From Faecalibacterium duncaniae (GTDB taxonomy: Bacteria; Bacillota; Clostridia; Oscillospirales; Ruminococcaceae), in contig NZ_CP048437.1 in assembly GCF_010509575.1 (NCBI RefSeq), forward strand, positions 2,790,001-2,854,000: 64,000 bases of DNA, in the 5' to 3' direction. This document shows, one piece after another, positions 1-9,528 of the stretch; the first letter of the stretch is position 1; each line of letters begins with the position of its first letter. A program made the translations under genes and the position numbers. Below the pieces are notes generated by a model. It did not search any database. It was not told the DNA's origin and worked only from the letters and a program-made list of their open reading frames with translations.

Positions 1-260
1 AGCTGCACAATGATGGAAGCGTTGATATAAGGCGTCACACCTAACGCGAAGAGTGTGCACCGGGACAGGGCACCACCGCTCATCATATCGAGATACGAGA
101 GCATATTGCCGTTGGAGAACATCTGGTTCAGTGCAGAACCGGTGATGAACGGAACGGGGATGGCGCTGCCCAGACGATACACCACGAGGATCGCCAGCGT
201 GAACAGGAGACGATTTTTAAGCTCGGGAATCTTCCATGCGTTACGGAATGTCTGGAACAC
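1..260 (-). CDS. secY: SecY translocase subunit, N-terminal part (cut by window edge)
   Basis: Forms the protein-conducting channel of the Sec translocon in the cytoplasmic membrane. About 86 N-terminal residues are visible, opening (M)FQTFRNAWKIPELKNRL, which matches SecY N-termini, followed by the first membrane segment (FTLAILVVYRLG). I place the start at a GTG (258-260), one base beyond the rplO stop, so the two genes are probably translationally coupled. The rest lies outside the window. Its place as last gene after rplO is the standard spc-operon position. Confidence 0.93.
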   Translation of the reverse strand, partial: MFQTFRNAWKIPELKNRLLFTLAILVVYRLGSAIPVPFITGSALNQMFSNGNMLSYLDMMSGGALSRCTLFALGVTPYINASIIVQ

Positions 261-261
261 C

Positions 262-702
262 TTACATCACCTCAGCCTTTCCGCCTGCCTTCTCGATTTT
301 CTCTTTGGCAGAAGCGGAATAGGCTGCGGCCTTGACGGTCAGAGCCTTGGTCAGCTCGCCGTTGCCCAGGACCTTAACACCGTCCAGAGTCTTCTTGACC
401 AGACCCTTTGCCTTCAGAGCCTCGGTGTCAACGACATCGCCAGCATTGAAAGCTGCTTCCAGGTCAGCCACGTTAACAATGGCGTACTGGGTAGCAAAGA
501 TGTTGTTAAAGCCAACCTTCGGCAGGCGGCGTGCCAGAGGCATCTGGCCGCCCTCGAAACCAGCGTGCTTCACGCCGGAACGGGCCTTCTGGCCCTTGCT
601 GCCGAAACCGGCAGTCTTGCCATTGCCGGAGCCAATGCCGCGGCCCTTGCGGGTCACAGCCTTGTTTGCACCGGGAATAGCGTGCAGTTCATGAAGTTTC
701 AT
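262..702 (-). CDS. rplO: 50S ribosomal protein L15
   Basis: Large-subunit protein that helps assemble the 23S rRNA central region late in biogenesis. The 146-aa product has the glycine- and arginine-rich N-terminal extension typical of L15 (GIGSGNGKTAGFGSKGQKAR) and a compact C-terminal domain. The length is normal for bacteria. It sits 20 bp downstream of rpmD and touches secY, as in the classic L30-L15-SecY order. Confidence 0.97.
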   Translation of the reverse strand: MKLHELHAIPGANKAVTRKGRGIGSGNGKTAGFGSKGQKARSGVKHAGFEGGQMPLARRLPKVGFNNIFATQYAIVNVADLEAAFNAGDVVDTEALKAKGLVKKTLDGVKVLGNGELTKALTVKAAAYSASAKEKIEKAGGKAEVM

Positions 703-722
703 TATGCGTATACCCCCTGCTA

Positions 723-908
723 TTAGGCTTCGGTGACGCTGAGCATAAAGCCGATCTTTGCGATCTTGCCCTGCGTAGCGGCATTGTCAGGCTGAACGGT
801 AACGTCGCCCGGCTTCTTCAGGCCCAGGGCCTCAGCGGTAGCGATCTGCTTAGCGCCGCGGCCGATCAGGCTCTTCTTCAGCTCGATCTTGAGCATCTTA
901 TCTGCCAT
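723..908 (-). CDS. rpmD: 50S ribosomal protein L30
   Basis: Small 61-aa large-subunit protein with the family pattern IELKKSLIGRGAKQIATAEALGL followed by a beta strand ending KIGFMLSVTE. Normal length. It lies between rpsE (14 bp upstream) and rplO. L30 is dispensable in some bacteria but is present and intact here. Confidence 0.95.
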   Translation of the reverse strand: MADKMLKIELKKSLIGRGAKQIATAEALGLKKPGDVTVQPDNAATQGKIAKIGFMLSVTEA

Positions 909-922
909 GGTTTGTTACCTCC

Positions 923-1423
923 TTAACCCAGAATCTCACTCACGGTCTTGCCGCGCTTCTCAGCGACGGACTCCGCGCTGACCAGGCCGCACAGACCTGC
1001 GAAGGTAGCAGAAACAACGTTGATGGGGTTGTTGGAACGCATAGACTTCGCACGGACGTCCTTGATGCCAGCAGCCTCAATGACGGCACGCACAGGGCCG
1101 CCGGCGATCATGCCGGTACCGGGTGCAGCCGGCTTGAGCAGAACGGCACCTGCGCCGTACTTGCCGACGATCTCGTGGGGGATGGTGGTGCCCTTCAGGG
1201 CAACCTTGTGCATGTTCTTCTTTGCAGCAGCCTCGCCCTTGCGGATTGCCTCAGGCACTTCGCCAGACTTGCCGATGCCATAACCGATGGTGCCCTTGCC
1301 GTCGCCCACGACAACCAGAGCGGCAAACTTCATGATGCGGCCGCCCTTGACAGTCTTGGAAACGCGGTTGATGGAGACAACCTTGGTGATCATGCCGTCG
1401 TCTTCACGGTTTCTCATAGCCAT
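923..1423 (-). CDS. rpsE: 30S ribosomal protein S5
   Basis: Small-subunit protein at the mRNA entry and decoding face, important for translational accuracy. The 166-aa product has the N-terminal S5 double-stranded-RNA-binding domain ([35 protein letters not shown]) and the C-terminal S5 domain ending in the [16 protein letters not shown] region. The start at 1423 follows a strong GGAGG motif. Encoded between rplR and rpmD, as expected. Confidence 0.97.
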   Translation of the reverse strand: MAMRNREDDGMITKVVSINRVSKTVKGGRIMKFAALVVVGDGKGTIGYGIGKSGEVPEAIRKGEAAAKKNMHKVALKGTTIPHEIVGKYGAGAVLLKPAAPGTGMIAGGPVRAVIEAAGIKDVRAKSMRSNNPINVVSATFAGLCGLVSAESVAEKRGKTVSEILG

Positions 1424-1442
1424 AATGTGTTTCCTCCTCTCA

Positions 1443-1802
1443 TTACAGCTTCAGGCCGCCCTCACGGGCGCCATCAGCCAGGGCCTTAACACGGCCATGA
1501 TAAACGTAGCCACCACGGTCGAACACGACCTCGGTGATGCCCTTTTCCAGAGCCTTTGCTGCGACCTTCTTGCCGATCTCAGCTGCGGCCTCGACGTTGC
1601 CGCCGAAACCATTGAAGTCCTTGTCCATAGTGGATGCAGACACCAGGGTCACGCCCTGCTCATCATCGATGATCTGAGCGTAAATGTGCTTGGCGGAGCG
1701 GAAAACATCCAGACGGGGACGTGCTGCGGTGCCGCTGATCTTGTTGCGAACGCGGCGATGACGACGAAGACGAGCTTCGTTCTTGTCGATCTGCTTAACC
1801 AT
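1443..1802 (-). CDS. rplR: 50S ribosomal protein L18
   Basis: The 119-aa 5S-rRNA-binding protein of the central protuberance. Diagnostic features are the basic N-terminus ([19 protein letters not shown]) and the core [18 protein letters not shown], with a C-terminal [24 protein letters not shown]. Full length. Located between rplF and rpsE in the spc gene order. Confidence 0.97.
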   Translation of the reverse strand: MVKQIDKNEARLRRHRRVRNKISGTAARPRLDVFRSAKHIYAQIIDDEQGVTLVSASTMDKDFNGFGGNVEAAAEIGKKVAAKALEKGITEVVFDRGGYVYHGRVKALADGAREGGLKL

Positions 1803-1820
1803 TGTCTTTCACTCCTTACC

Positions 1821-2372
1821 TTATTTCTTGCCCTTGCCGGCCTTGCCTTCTTTGTGCTTGACAACCTCGCCTGCGTAGCGGATGCCCTTGCCCTTGTAGG
1901 GTTCGGGCGGCTTCTTGGCGCGGATCTCGGCGGCGTACTGGCCCACCTTCTGCTTGTCAATACCAGTGACAGAGAAGTGGTTGGGGTCCTGCCACACGAT
2001 GGTGCAGTCCTCGGTATCGGGGACATTCACCTGGTGGGAGAAGCCCAGGTTCATAACCAGGTTGGAGCCCTGCTTCTGGCAACGCAGGCCAACGCCCACG
2101 ATCTCCAGCTTCTTCTCGTAGCCGTTCACAACACCGTTGACCATGTTAGCGATGTTGGTACGGGTCAGGCCGTGCAGGCTGCGGGCCTGGGGATCGTCAT
2201 TGGGGCGGGTGACCAGAACTTCATTGCCCTCGACCTTAACGGTCATCAGGGGGTGGAAGTTGGAATTCAGGCTGCCCTTGGGGCCCTTGACAGCGACGGT
2301 GTGTGCTGCTTCATCAACAGTAACAGTGACGCCGGCAGGAATGACGATGGGTTTTCTTCCAATTCTCGACAT
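1821..2372 (-). CDS. rplF: 50S ribosomal protein L6
   Basis: The 183-aa protein sits near the sarcin-ricin loop of 23S rRNA, where elongation factors bind. Two L6 domains are visible. The N-terminal one starts MSRIGRKPIVIPAGVTV. The C-terminal one holds the signature PEPYKGKGIRYAGE followed by a lysine-rich tail. Full length, 17 bp downstream of rpsH. Confidence 0.97.
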   Translation of the reverse strand: MSRIGRKPIVIPAGVTVTVDEAAHTVAVKGPKGSLNSNFHPLMTVKVEGNEVLVTRPNDDPQARSLHGLTRTNIANMVNGVVNGYEKKLEIVGVGLRCQKQGSNLVMNLGFSHQVNVPDTEDCTIVWQDPNHFSVTGIDKQKVGQYAAEIRAKKPPEPYKGKGIRYAGEVVKHKEGKAGKGKK

Positions 2373-2389
2373 TGTCTTTTACCCCTTTC

Positions 2390-2788
2390 TTACCACACAA
2401 AGGCCAGGACCTCGCCGCCAACGTGCGCAGCACGAGCAGCCTTATCGGTCATAATGCCCTTAGAGGTGGAAATGATTGCGGTGCCCAGGCCCTTCATGAC
2501 CTTCGGCATATCCTCGCAGTTGGTGTAGATGCGCAGGCCGGGCTTGGACACGCGGCGCAGGCCAGCGATAACGGGCTCGCCGTTAGCCTGGTACTTCAGG
2601 GTGACAACGATGGTGCCCTGAACGGTGTCGTTCTTCACCTGCATGCCCTTGATGTAGCCCTCGTCAACCAGAATCTGGCAGATAGCCTTCTTCATGTTGG
2701 AAGCGGGGATCTCCACAGAAGGGTGTTTGGCAGTGCTAGCGTTGCGGATGCGAGTCAGCAGGTCCGCGATAGGATCAGTAATCTGCAT
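2390..2788 (-). CDS. rpsH: 30S ribosomal protein S8
   Basis: The 132-aa primary 16S rRNA-binding protein, which in E. coli also represses the spc operon by binding its mRNA. The sequence starts [17 protein letters not shown] and ends with the conserved GEVLAFVW segment, both textbook S8. SD AAGGAGG lies upstream. A 110-bp gap with a GC-rich hairpin separates it from rpsN, larger than most gaps in this operon. Confidence 0.97.
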   Translation of the reverse strand: MQITDPIADLLTRIRNASTAKHPSVEIPASNMKKAICQILVDEGYIKGMQVKNDTVQGTIVVTLKYQANGEPVIAGLRRVSKPGLRIYTNCEDMPKVMKGLGTAIISTSKGIMTDKAARAAHVGGEVLAFVW

Positions 2789-2835
2789 GTGCCACTAACC
2801 TCCTTAGATTAGCTCTCATTTGTTTTATAATGATA

Positions 2836-2865
2836 CCGCCCCGAAACATGCTTGCCCCGGGGCGG
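2836..2865 (-). promoter_or_regulatory. GC-rich hairpin between rpsN and rpsH
   Basis: CCGCCCC (2836-2842) and GGGGCGG (2859-2865) form a perfect 7-bp stem with a 16-nt loop in the intergenic mRNA just ahead of rpsH. Read on the minus strand it is followed by an AT-rich stretch and then the rpsH SD. It could be an RNA-processing or stability element or part of a ribosomal-protein control site. I see no U-tract, so it is unlikely to be a terminator. Confidence 0.45.
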
Positions 2866-2898
2866 ATATCCGACATTCTATCCAGCCCTCTGGCTTGA

Positions 2899-3084
2899 TT
2901 ACCAGGAAGCCTTCTTCACGCCCGGGATCTCGCCCTTGTAGGCCAGCTCACGGAAGCACACACGGCACACGCCGTACTTGCGCAGCACGGAGTGGGGGCG
3001 GCCGCAGATGCGGCAGCGGGTGTATGCACGGGTAGAGAACTTAGCAGGACGAGACTGCTTCAGCTTCATAGACAGTTTAGCCAT
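2899..3084 (-). CDS. rpsN: 30S ribosomal protein S14, zinc-binding type (type Z)
   Basis: The 61-aa short form of S14, with four cysteines in two CxxC pairs ([10 protein letters not shown]...GVCRVCF) that bind zinc. It is needed for assembly of the 30S head. I chose the internal ATG at 3084 because it follows the SD and gives the usual 61 residues starting [11 protein letters not shown] longer frame reaches back to 3129 inside rplE. Confidence 0.96.
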   Translation of the reverse strand: MAKLSMKLKQSRPAKFSTRAYTRCRICGRPHSVLRKYGVCRVCFRELAYKGEIPGVKKASW

Positions 3085-3100
3085 TGTATCAATCTCCTCC

Positions 3101-3649
3101 TTAGTTATTCTCGGTAGCGAACGGAGCACCCAGAGCCTTCAGCAGCTCCTTGCCCTCTTCGTCGGTCTTAGCGGTGGTAACAAAGCAGACATCCATGCCG
3201 CGGACTGCATCGACCTTATCAAAGTCGATCTCGGGGAAGATGATCTGCTCCTTGATGCCGCATGCAAAGTTGCCGCGGCCGTCAAAGCCGTTGCCGTTGA
3301 TGCCGCGGAAGTCGCGGACACGGGGCAGAGCGACGTTGAAGAAACGATCGACAAACTCGTACATACGCTCACCACGCAGGGTGACCTTGCAGCCGATGGG
3401 AGTGCCCTGGCGCAGCTTGAAGTTAGCAACGCTCTTCTTGGCACGGCAGACGACTGCCTTCTGGCCAGTGATCTGGCCCAGATCCTTCATAACAGCTTCC
3501 AGGATCTTCTCGTTGTCCTTGGCTTCGCCGCAGGCAACGTTGATGACGACCTTGTCCAGCTTGGGGATCTGCATAACGCTCTTGTAACCGAACTTAGAGT
3601 TCAGAGCAGGAGCAATTTCATTGACATACTGTTCTTTCAAACGAGCCAT
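3101..3649 (-). CDS. rplE: 50S ribosomal protein L5
   Basis: The 182-aa protein binds 5S rRNA and contacts the P-site tRNA from the central protuberance. Conserved segments are [41 protein letters not shown] and [16 protein letters not shown]. Length and position between rplX and rpsN are standard. Confidence 0.97.
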   Translation of the reverse strand: MARLKEQYVNEIAPALNSKFGYKSVMQIPKLDKVVINVACGEAKDNEKILEAVMKDLGQITGQKAVVCRAKKSVANFKLRQGTPIGCKVTLRGERMYEFVDRFFNVALPRVRDFRGINGNGFDGRGNFACGIKEQIIFPEIDFDKVDAVRGMDVCFVTTAKTDEEGKELLKALGAPFATENN

Positions 3650-3667
3650 TGTTCCTTACTCCTTTCC

Positions 3668-3982
3668 TTACAGCTCAGCGCCGCACTTCTTGCAGACGCG
3701 GACCATCTTACCGTCCTTCTCGACATGGCCCACGCGCACGGCCTTGCCGCACTTGGGGCAGATGGGCATGACCTTGGATGCGTACATAGCACCCTCAGCC
3801 TTCACGATGCCGCCCTGCTCGCCCTGACGACGAGGCTTGACGTGCTTGGTAACCATGTTCTGGCCCTCAACGATGACCTTGTTCTCAGAGGGGCTGACCT
3901 GCAGGACCTTACCAGTGTGGCCCTTGTCCTTGCCGCTGATGATCATAACGTTGTCGCCGGTTTTAACATGAAGATTATTCAT
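3668..3982 (-). CDS. rplX: 50S ribosomal protein L24 with C-terminal zinc-ribbon cysteines
   Basis: An assembly-initiator protein near the exit tunnel. The 104-aa product has the N-terminal KOW motif (GDNVMIISGKDKGHTGKVLQV) and the GIVKAEGAMYASKVMPICPKC tail, where CPKC and CKKC cysteine pairs can hold zinc, as in many L24 proteins. Start at 3982 follows an AAGGAGG SD. Position after rplN is canonical. Confidence 0.97.
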   Translation of the reverse strand: MNNLHVKTGDNVMIISGKDKGHTGKVLQVSPSENKVIVEGQNMVTKHVKPRRQGEQGGIVKAEGAMYASKVMPICPKCGKAVRVGHVEKDGKMVRVCKKCGAEL

Positions 3983-3995
3983 TTTTAAAACCTCC

Positions 3996-4364
3996 TTACA
4001 GCGATTCCGGAGCCAGGCTCAGGATCTTGGTGTAGCCGGCATCACGCAGCTCGCGAGCAACAGGTCCAAAGATACGGGTACCCTTGGGGTTCTTGTCGGC
4101 CATAACGATAACGGCGGCGTTCTCATCAAAACGGATGTAGGAACCGTCGTCGCGGCGCACGCCATGCTTGCTGCGCACGATGACAGCCTTGACGACGTCG
4201 CCCTTCTTAACGGAGCCGCCGGGGGCTGCCTTCTTGACAGAGCAGACCACGACGTCACCAATGTTTGCGTATCTCTTGCGGGTGCCGCCCAGCACACGGA
4301 AGCACATCAGCTCCTTGGCACCGGTGTTGTCGGCAACTTTGAGATAAGTTTGCATCTGAACCAT
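3996..4364 (-). CDS. rplN: 50S ribosomal protein L14
   Basis: The 122-aa protein at the subunit interface. It opens [27 protein letters not shown] and ends [23 protein letters not shown], both highly diagnostic of L14. Full length and in the canonical S17-L14-L24 order. Confidence 0.98.
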   Translation of the reverse strand: MVQMQTYLKVADNTGAKELMCFRVLGGTRKRYANIGDVVVCSVKKAAPGGSVKKGDVVKAVIVRSKHGVRRDDGSYIRFDENAAVIVMADKNPKGTRIFGPVARELRDAGYTKILSLAPESL

Positions 4365-4407
4365 TTCAGATATCTCCTTTCAAACTGTTCAAAGCAGCGG
4401 GCAAAGA

Positions 4408-4665
4408 TTACTTTGCCTTCTCAACGATACGGACCAGGCGCCAGCGCACATCCTTGCTCAGGGGGCGGCACTCCATGATCTCAACACGGTCACCGATACC
4501 GCACTCGTTCTGCTCGTCACGAGCCTTGAACTTCACGGTACGCTTCAGGATCTTCTTGTACAGGGGGTGCTGCACGCTATCCTTAACGGCAACCACGATG
4601 GTCTTATCCATCTTGTCGGACACGACAACGCCGACGCGGGTCTTTCTCAGATTACGTTCTTCCAT
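4408..4665 (-). CDS. rpsQ: 30S ribosomal protein S17
   Basis: The 85-aa primary 16S rRNA-binding protein with an OB fold. Typical motifs are [21 protein letters not shown], the stretch around [24 protein letters not shown], and [21 protein letters not shown]. It is preceded by GGAGG and lies 12 bp after rpmC. Confidence 0.97.
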   Translation of the reverse strand: MEERNLRKTRVGVVVSDKMDKTIVVAVKDSVQHPLYKKILKRTVKFKARDEQNECGIGDRVEIMECRPLSKDVRWRLVRIVEKAK

Positions 4666-4677
4666 CGTTTAACCTCC

Positions 4678-4863
4678 TTACTGCTTCTCAGCCAGAACGG
4701 TCATCACGCGGGCGATGTCCTTCTTGACTGCGTCGATGCGGCCGGGGTTCTCCAGCTGGTTGATGGCATGCTGGAAGCGCAGGTTAAACAGCTCAGCCTT
4801 CAGGTCGACCAGCTTGCTGGTCAGCTCTGCGGTCTGCATTTCGCGGAGTTCATTAGCCTTCAT
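4678..4863 (-). CDS. rpmC: 50S ribosomal protein L29
   Basis: The 61-aa two-helix protein at the tunnel exit, part of the docking site for nascent-chain factors. Signature: [18 protein letters not shown] and [13 protein letters not shown] choose the ATG at 4861-4863 over the one at 4870-4872 because GGAGG abuts the upstream ATG with no spacing but stands 9 nt before this one. The start overlaps the rplP stop by 11 bp, so coupling is likely. Confidence 0.95.
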   Translation of the reverse strand: MKANELREMQTAELTSKLVDLKAELFNLRFQHAINQLENPGRIDAVKKDIARVMTVLAEKQ

Positions 4864-5293
4864 TGGTGCCATCCTCCTTCACGGAGTCCTCACGGACTGC
4901 AAATTTGCACTTGATGGGCAGCTTGTGCATAGCCAGGCGCAGAGCCTCGCGAGCAGTTGCCTCATCGACATCTGCCAGCTCGAACAGAACGCGGCCGGGC
5001 TTAACGACAGCAACCCAGTACTCGGGAGAGCCTTTACCGGAACCCATGCGGGTCTCAGCGGGCTTCTCAGTAACGGGCTTATCGGGGAAGATCTTGATCC
5101 ACACCTTGCCGCCACGCTTGATGTAACGAGTCATGGCAACACGAGCAGCCTCGATCTGGGTGGAAGAGATCCATGCCGGCTCCAGAGCAACAAGGCCGTA
5201 CTGGCCCTGGCACACCACGTTGCCGCGGGTAGCCTTGCCGGTCATGCGGCCGCGCTGAACGCGGCGGTACTTAACACGCTTAGGCAGTAACAT
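4853..5293 (-). CDS. rplP: 50S ribosomal protein L16
   Basis: The 146-aa protein near the peptidyl-transferase centre and A-site tRNA. Diagnostic stretches: [19 protein letters not shown], the [18 protein letters not shown] region and the glycine-rich [19 protein letters not shown]. Its ATG overlaps the rpsC stop by one base (TAATG), and its own 3' end overlaps rpmC. Both are signs of translational coupling. Confidence 0.97.
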   Translation of the reverse strand: MLLPKRVKYRRVQRGRMTGKATRGNVVCQGQYGLVALEPAWISSTQIEAARVAMTRYIKRGGKVWIKIFPDKPVTEKPAETRMGSGKGSPEYWVAVVKPGRVLFELADVDEATAREALRLAMHKLPIKCKFAVREDSVKEDGTNEG

Positions 5294-5997
5294 TACTTGT
5301 TGCCTCCTTCCTTCTTCTGAGCGGTCTTAGCGCTCTTCAGGACCTCGCCCTTGTAGACCCACACCTTAACGCCGATGCGGCCGTAGGTGGTAGCAGCCTC
5401 AGCAAAGCCGTAGTCGATGTCGGCACGCAGGGTCTGCAGGGGGATGGTGCCCTCGTGATAGCTCTCAGTACGAGCGATATCAGCGCCGCCCAGACGGCCG
5501 GAGCACATAGCCTTGATGCCCTTAGCGGGAACGGTGGAACGATCGCGGGGGCTCATAGCATTGCGCATGCACTGCTTCATGGCACGGCGGAAGGTCACAC
5601 GGTTCTCCAGCTGACGAGCGATGTCCTCAGCAACCAGCTGTGCGTTGGTGGAAGCGCTCTTGACCTCGATGACATTGACGATCACAGTCTTGCCATACTC
5701 CTTGGTCAGCTTGTTCTGCAGAGCAACGCGCTCCTCACCGCCCTTGCCGATGACCATGCCCGGCTTAGCGCAGTAGATGTTAACAGTCACGCGAGGAGCG
5801 GAAGTGGAAGGATCCACAGTACGCTCGATCTCGATCTTGGGGACACCAGCGTCCTTCAGCTGAGCCTTCAGCTCAGTGCGGATCTTGTGATCCTCGACGA
5901 GGTTATCGCTGAAATCCTTCTTGGAGGCAAACCAGCGGCTGTCCCAGTCTTTAATAACGCCGACACGAATGCCGTGCGGATTTACTTTCTGGCCCAT
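5293..5997 (-). CDS. rpsC: 30S ribosomal protein S3
   Basis: The 234-aa protein of the 30S head lines the mRNA entry tunnel and contributes to helicase activity. N-terminal [20 protein letters not shown], a KH domain with the GKGGE loop ([12 protein letters not shown]), and the C-terminal S3 domain with [13 protein letters not shown] and [14 protein letters not shown] are all present. Full length. Confidence 0.98.
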   Translation of the reverse strand: MGQKVNPHGIRVGVIKDWDSRWFASKKDFSDNLVEDHKIRTELKAQLKDAGVPKIEIERTVDPSTSAPRVTVNIYCAKPGMVIGKGGEERVALQNKLTKEYGKTVIVNVIEVKSASTNAQLVAEDIARQLENRVTFRRAMKQCMRNAMSPRDRSTVPAKGIKAMCSGRLGGADIARTESYHEGTIPLQTLRADIDYGFAEAATTYGRIGVKVWVYKGEVLKSAKTAQKKEGGNK

Positions 5998-6009
5998 TGT
6001 TTTCCCTCC

Positions 6010-6345
6010 TTACTCTTTCTCTTTCAGAACAACGGTCATGTGGCTGGTGCGCTTCAGGATGCGGTAGCCGCGGCCCTGTGCACGAGGCATCATGCGCTTC
6101 AGCGTGGGGCCGGGGCACACGTAGCACTCAGCAACGTACAGATTGTTCTTGTCCATATTGAAGTTGTTTTCCGCATTAGCGGCTGCAGACTTCACCAGCT
6201 TCAGAAGGGGCTCACAAGCGGCCTTCGGGGTGTACTGCAGGATTGCCAGCGCTTCGTCCAGGGGCTTGTTACGGATCAGGTCCATAACGATAGACACCTT
6301 ACGGGGACTAATGCGGGCATAACGAAGAATTGCCCGAGCTTCCAT
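6010..6345 (-). CDS. rplV: 50S ribosomal protein L22
   Basis: The 111-aa protein whose long hairpin lines the nascent-chain exit tunnel; loop changes give macrolide resistance in other species. Conserved sequences: [23 protein letters not shown] and the loop region [21 protein letters not shown]. No insertion or deletion is apparent in the loop. Located between rpsS and rpsC. Confidence 0.97.
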   Translation of the reverse strand: MEARAILRYARISPRKVSIVMDLIRNKPLDEALAILQYTPKAACEPLLKLVKSAAANAENNFNMDKNNLYVAECYVCPGPTLKRMMPRAQGRGYRILKRTSHMTVVLKEKE

Positions 6346-6363
6346 GTTGTGTTCCTCCCTCTA

Positions 6364-6630
6364 TTATTTAGAATTACCGGTGTGGCCCTTGAAGGTACGG
6401 GTGGGAACGAACTCACCCAGCTTGTGGCCAACCATGTCCTCAGTCACATACACAGGCACATGCTTGCGGCCGTCGTGAACGGCAAAGGTGTGACCAACGA
6501 ATTCGGGGAAGATCGTGGAGGCGCGGCTCCAGGTCTTGATGACCTGCTTCTTGCCGGAAGCGTTCATTGCTTCAACGTGCTTCAGAAGAGCAGCCTGGAC
6601 GAAAGGTCCTTTTTTAATGCTTCTACCCAT
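6364..6630 (-). CDS. rpsS: 30S ribosomal protein S19
   Basis: The 88-aa 30S-head protein that contacts S13 and tRNA. Signature: [20 protein letters not shown] and the core [20 protein letters not shown]. Length is normal. It lies between rplB and rplV, with a strong SD. Confidence 0.97.
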   Translation of the reverse strand: MGRSIKKGPFVQAALLKHVEAMNASGKKQVIKTWSRASTIFPEFVGHTFAVHDGRKHVPVYVTEDMVGHKLGEFVPTRTFKGHTGNSK

Positions 6631-6647
6631 TGTCTTAAACTCCTCTC

Positions 6648-7478
6648 TTACTTACCTGCACGCTTCACGATGAGCTTATCGGAGCGCTTATGATGCTTGC
6701 GAGTCTTGAGACCCAGAGCGGGCTTGCCCCAGGGAGTCATAGGACCGGAGTGACCAACAGGTGCGCGGCCCTCGCCACCGCCGTGGGGGTGGTCGCAGGG
6801 GTTCATAACGGTACCACGGCTGCCGGGACGAACGCCCATGTGGCGCTTACGGCCGGCCTTGCCCAGGTTGACGTTCTCGTGGTCGATGTTGGAAACCTGG
6901 CCCACAACTGCGGTGCAGTTCACGGCCACGTTGCGCATCTCACCGGAGGGCAGACGAACCAGAGCGTAGCCATTCTCCTTAGCCATCAGCTGAGCCATGT
7001 TGCCAGCGGAACGAACCAGCTGAGCGCCGCGGCCGGGATACAGCTCGATGTTGTGGATGATGGTACCAACGGGGATGTTCTCGAAGGGCAGGCAGTTGCC
7101 GGGCTTGATGTCGGCAGACTTGCTGCTGATGACCACATCGCCCACCTTCAGGCCATCGGGAGCAATGATGTAGCTCTTAACGCCATCGGTGTACTCGACC
7201 AGAGCGATGAATGCGCTGCGGTTCGGATCATACTCGAGAGTCTTGACGGTAGCGGGGATATCGGTCTTCTGACGCTTGAAGTCGATGACACGATACTTGG
7301 TGCGGTTGCCGCCGCCCTGGTGGCGGACGGTGATACGACCGGTGTTGTTGCGGCCGCTGTGCTTCTTCATGGGCTCCAGCAGGCTGCGCTCGGGAGCGAC
7401 CTTGCTCAGGACGCTGTAATCCGTGACGGTCATGCCGCGGCGGCCCGGAGTAGTGGGGCCATACTTCTTGATAGCCAT
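6648..7478 (-). CDS. rplB: 50S ribosomal protein L2
   Basis: The 276-aa protein is needed for subunit association and peptidyl-transferase function. The OB domain, SH3-like domain and conserved C-terminal loop with [15 protein letters not shown] are visible, including the essential histidine in that loop. N-terminal [18 protein letters not shown] fits the family. It follows rplW after a 78-bp gap containing two small hairpins. Confidence 0.98.
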   Translation of the reverse strand: MAIKKYGPTTPGRRGMTVTDYSVLSKVAPERSLLEPMKKHSGRNNTGRITVRHQGGGNRTKYRVIDFKRQKTDIPATVKTLEYDPNRSAFIALVEYTDGVKSYIIAPDGLKVGDVVISSKSADIKPGNCLPFENIPVGTIIHNIELYPGRGAQLVRSAGNMAQLMAKENGYALVRLPSGEMRNVAVNCTAVVGQVSNIDHENVNLGKAGRKRHMGVRPGSRGTVMNPCDHPHGGGEGRAPVGHSGPMTPWGKPALGLKTRKHHKRSDKLIVKRAGK

Positions 7479-7516
7479 TGTGCTATTCTCCTTTGTTTAT
7501 CTTATGAATTATTATC

Positions 7517-7553
7517 GGGGTCATATCCCCATAGAGGAACCCTCGGCGGGTTC
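7517..7553 (-). promoter_or_regulatory. Two tandem small hairpins between rplW and rplB
   Basis: GGGG/CCCC (7517-7520 with 7527-7530) and GAACCC/GGGTTC (7537-7542 with 7548-7553) form two adjacent stem-loops right after the rplW stop. There is no U-run, so these are more likely mRNA-processing or pausing signals than terminators. Most other gaps in the operon are under 20 bp. Confidence 0.4.
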
Positions 7554-7556
7554 GGT

Positions 7557-7853
7557 TTAGACCATGCTGTTGAAGAACTCGATTTCCTTGGAGTCCTTGG
7601 TCAGGGTCACGATTGCCTTCTTGGAAGCGGCAGTGTAACCAGCATGCATGCCCTGGCGGCGGAAGCGGCCACGCACGGAAATGGTGTTGACCTTAGCGAC
7701 CTTAGCGCCGGGGAACAGGGTCTCGACAGCCTGAGCGATCTCGACCTTGGTGGCATCAGTAGCAACCTTGAAGGTGTACTTCTTATCAGCGATGCCAGCC
7801 ATGGAGTTCTCGGTAATGACCGGCTTCAGGATGATATCATGTGCGGTTTTCAT
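7557..7853 (-). CDS. rplW: 50S ribosomal protein L23
   Basis: The 98-aa tunnel-exit protein that docks trigger factor and SRP. Conserved: DIILKPVITENSMAGI, YTFKVATDATKVEIAQAVETLF and the KVNTISVRGRFRRQG loop. Its ATG overlaps the rplD stop by one base. Confidence 0.96.
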   Translation of the reverse strand: MKTAHDIILKPVITENSMAGIADKKYTFKVATDATKVEIAQAVETLFPGAKVAKVNTISVRGRFRRQGMHAGYTAASKKAIVTLTKDSKEIEFFNSMV

Positions 7854-8476
7854 TAGCCAAGCACCTCCTCGAGCTTCTTAGCTGCGTCGACGCTGATGAT
7901 CAGCTTGTCGGCGTTCAGCACATCGTAGGTGTTCACGCTGCCTGCAAAGGTGGTCTTGACACCGGCAATGTTGCCAGCGCTCTTGACGAACTTTGCATCG
8001 ACGGTCTCGTTGACCAGCAGGTTCTTCTTGCCAGCGCCAACAGCGTTCAGCATTGCAACCACAGCCTTGGTCTTGTACTCGTCGCAGGTGAACTTATCAA
8101 CAACGACCATGTTGCCATTGGCAGCCTTGTCAGACAGAACGCTCAGCAGAGCCAGGCGCTTGACCTTGTTGTTGATGTGGTAGTTGTAGCTGCGGGGCTT
8201 GGGGCCCAGAGCAACGCCGCCGTGAGTCCACTGGGGAGCACGGATGGAGCCCTGACGAGCGTGGCCGGTGCCCTTCTGACGCCAGGGCTTCTTGCCGCCG
8301 CCGGAAACTTCCATGCGGATCTTGGTGTTCTGGGTGCCCTGACGCTGGTTGGCCAGGAAGTTCACCACAGCAATGTGGACAGCCTTCTCGTTCGGGGTGA
8401 TACCGAACACGGCGTCGGAAAGCTCGATCTCGCTAACGTGCTGACCGTTCATATCGACTACATTAAACTTTGCCAT
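7853..8476 (-). CDS. rplD: 50S ribosomal protein L4
   Basis: The 207-aa tunnel protein that in E. coli also represses the S10 operon through its leader. Motifs: the conserved GGGKKPWRQKGTGHARQGS loop, PQWTHGGVALGPKPRSY and a C-terminal Rossmann-like half. Full length, one-base overlap with rplW. A long leader ahead of rpsJ could be its regulatory target here, which is inference only. Confidence 0.97.
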   Translation of the reverse strand: MAKFNVVDMNGQHVSEIELSDAVFGITPNEKAVHIAVVNFLANQRQGTQNTKIRMEVSGGGKKPWRQKGTGHARQGSIRAPQWTHGGVALGPKPRSYNYHINNKVKRLALLSVLSDKAANGNMVVVDKFTCDEYKTKAVVAMLNAVGAGKKNLLVNETVDAKFVKSAGNIAGVKTTFAGSVNTYDVLNADKLIISVDAAKKLEEVLG

Positions 8477-8490
8477 TGTAGCTTTCCTCC

Positions 8491-9123
8491 TTACGCCTTC
8501 ACGCTGTTGGCCAGAGTGACGATGGTGCCCTTGGAGCCGGGAACCGCACCCTTGACAGCGATCAGATTGTTCTCGGTGTCAACCTTGACAACGGTCAGGT
8601 TCTGCACGGTGACCCGCACAAAGCCCATGTGACCGGGCAGGCGCTTGCCGGGGAACACACGAGAGGGGTTGGAAATAGCGCCCATAGAACCTGCATGACG
8701 AGCAACAGGGCCGGTGCCGTGGCTCTCACGCAGACGGTGCTGGCCAAAGCGCTTGATAACGCCCTGGTAGCCCTTGCCCTTGGAAACGCCTGCAACGTCA
8801 ACCTTGTCGCCTGCTGCGAAGACATCAGCCTTCAGCACGTCGCCAACGTTCATTGCGGAAACATCTTCCAGACGGAACTCGCGCAGGGTCTTCTTGGGGG
8901 CAACGTTTGCCTTCTTGAAGTGACCTGCAGCTGCCTTGTTGACCTTCTTGGCGGAAACCTCGCCGAAGCCCAGCTGGACAGCCTGGTAACCATCGCTCTC
9001 GACGGTCTTCTTCTGCACCACGGTGCAGGGACCAGCCTCGATGACAGTTACGGGAATAACCTTGCCGCTCTCATCGAACAGCTGGGTCATACCGACTTTC
9101 TTGCCGATAATGCCTTTAACCAT
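8491..9123 (-). CDS. rplC: 50S ribosomal protein L3
   Basis: The 210-aa protein that contacts the peptidyl-transferase centre. N-terminal [20 protein letters not shown] and the central loop [20 protein letters not shown] are diagnostic, as is the [20 protein letters not shown] segment. It follows rpsJ after a 93-bp gap containing a hairpin. Confidence 0.98.
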   Translation of the reverse strand: MVKGIIGKKVGMTQLFDESGKVIPVTVIEAGPCTVVQKKTVESDGYQAVQLGFGEVSAKKVNKAAAGHFKKANVAPKKTLREFRLEDVSAMNVGDVLKADVFAAGDKVDVAGVSKGKGYQGVIKRFGQHRLRESHGTGPVARHAGSMGAISNPSRVFPGKRLPGHMGFVRVTVQNLTVVKVDTENNLIAVKGAVPGSKGTIVTLANSVKA

Positions 9124-9150
9124 TTTCTTTTCCTCCTGTAAAGGTTATTG

Positions 9151-9175
9151 GTTGGCGGCGCACGTCACCGCCAAC
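9151..9175 (-). promoter_or_regulatory. Hairpin between rpsJ and rplC
   Basis: GTTGGCGG (9151-9158) pairs perfectly with CCGCCAAC (9168-9175), loop 9 nt. A smaller CTCG/CGAG hairpin lies beside it. Both sit in the intergenic mRNA and lack a U-tract. A role in mRNA processing or differential expression is possible but unproven. Confidence 0.4.
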
Positions 9176-9216
9176 ATGACCCCTCGGGAAACGAGGAGCA
9201 TCGCTTGGATCAGCTG

Positions 9217-9528
9217 TTACAGCTTGATCTCGATGTCCACGCCAGCGGGGAGCTGGAGGCTCATCAGAGCCTCGACCGTCTTGTTGGACGGCTTCAGAAT
9301 GTCGATCAGACGCTTATGAGTGCGGCTCTCGAACTGCTCGCGGCTATCCTTGTACTTGTGGGTAGCGCGCAGAACGGTAACGATCTCACGATCGGTGGGC
9401 AGGGGGATGGGGCCGGACACGCGGGCACCAGTGTGCTTTGCGGTCTCCACGATCTTCTCTGCTGCGGCATCGATCAGCTGAGCATCATAGCTCTGCAGAC
9501 GGATTCTGATTTTCTCTTTGACTGCCAT
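9217..9528 (-). CDS. rpsJ: 30S ribosomal protein S10
   Basis: The 103-aa first gene of the operon. S10 belongs to the 30S head and also binds NusB in transcription antitermination. Conserved: [57 protein letters not shown] and THKRLIDIL. The SD is GGAGGCGTAAGC before ATG. Its long 5' leader is described separately. Confidence 0.98.
   Translation of the reverse strand: MAVKEKIRIRLQSYDAQLIDAAAEKIVETAKHTGARVSGPIPLPTDREIVTVLRATHKYKDSREQFESRTHKRLIDILKPSNKTVEALMSLQLPAGVDIEIKL

Noticed and set aside
55..2812. Long plus-strand frames opposite the ribosomal operon (e.g. 55-726, 1287-2528)
   Set aside because: They mirror highly conserved minus-strand ribosomal genes, lack SDs and resemble no protein family.
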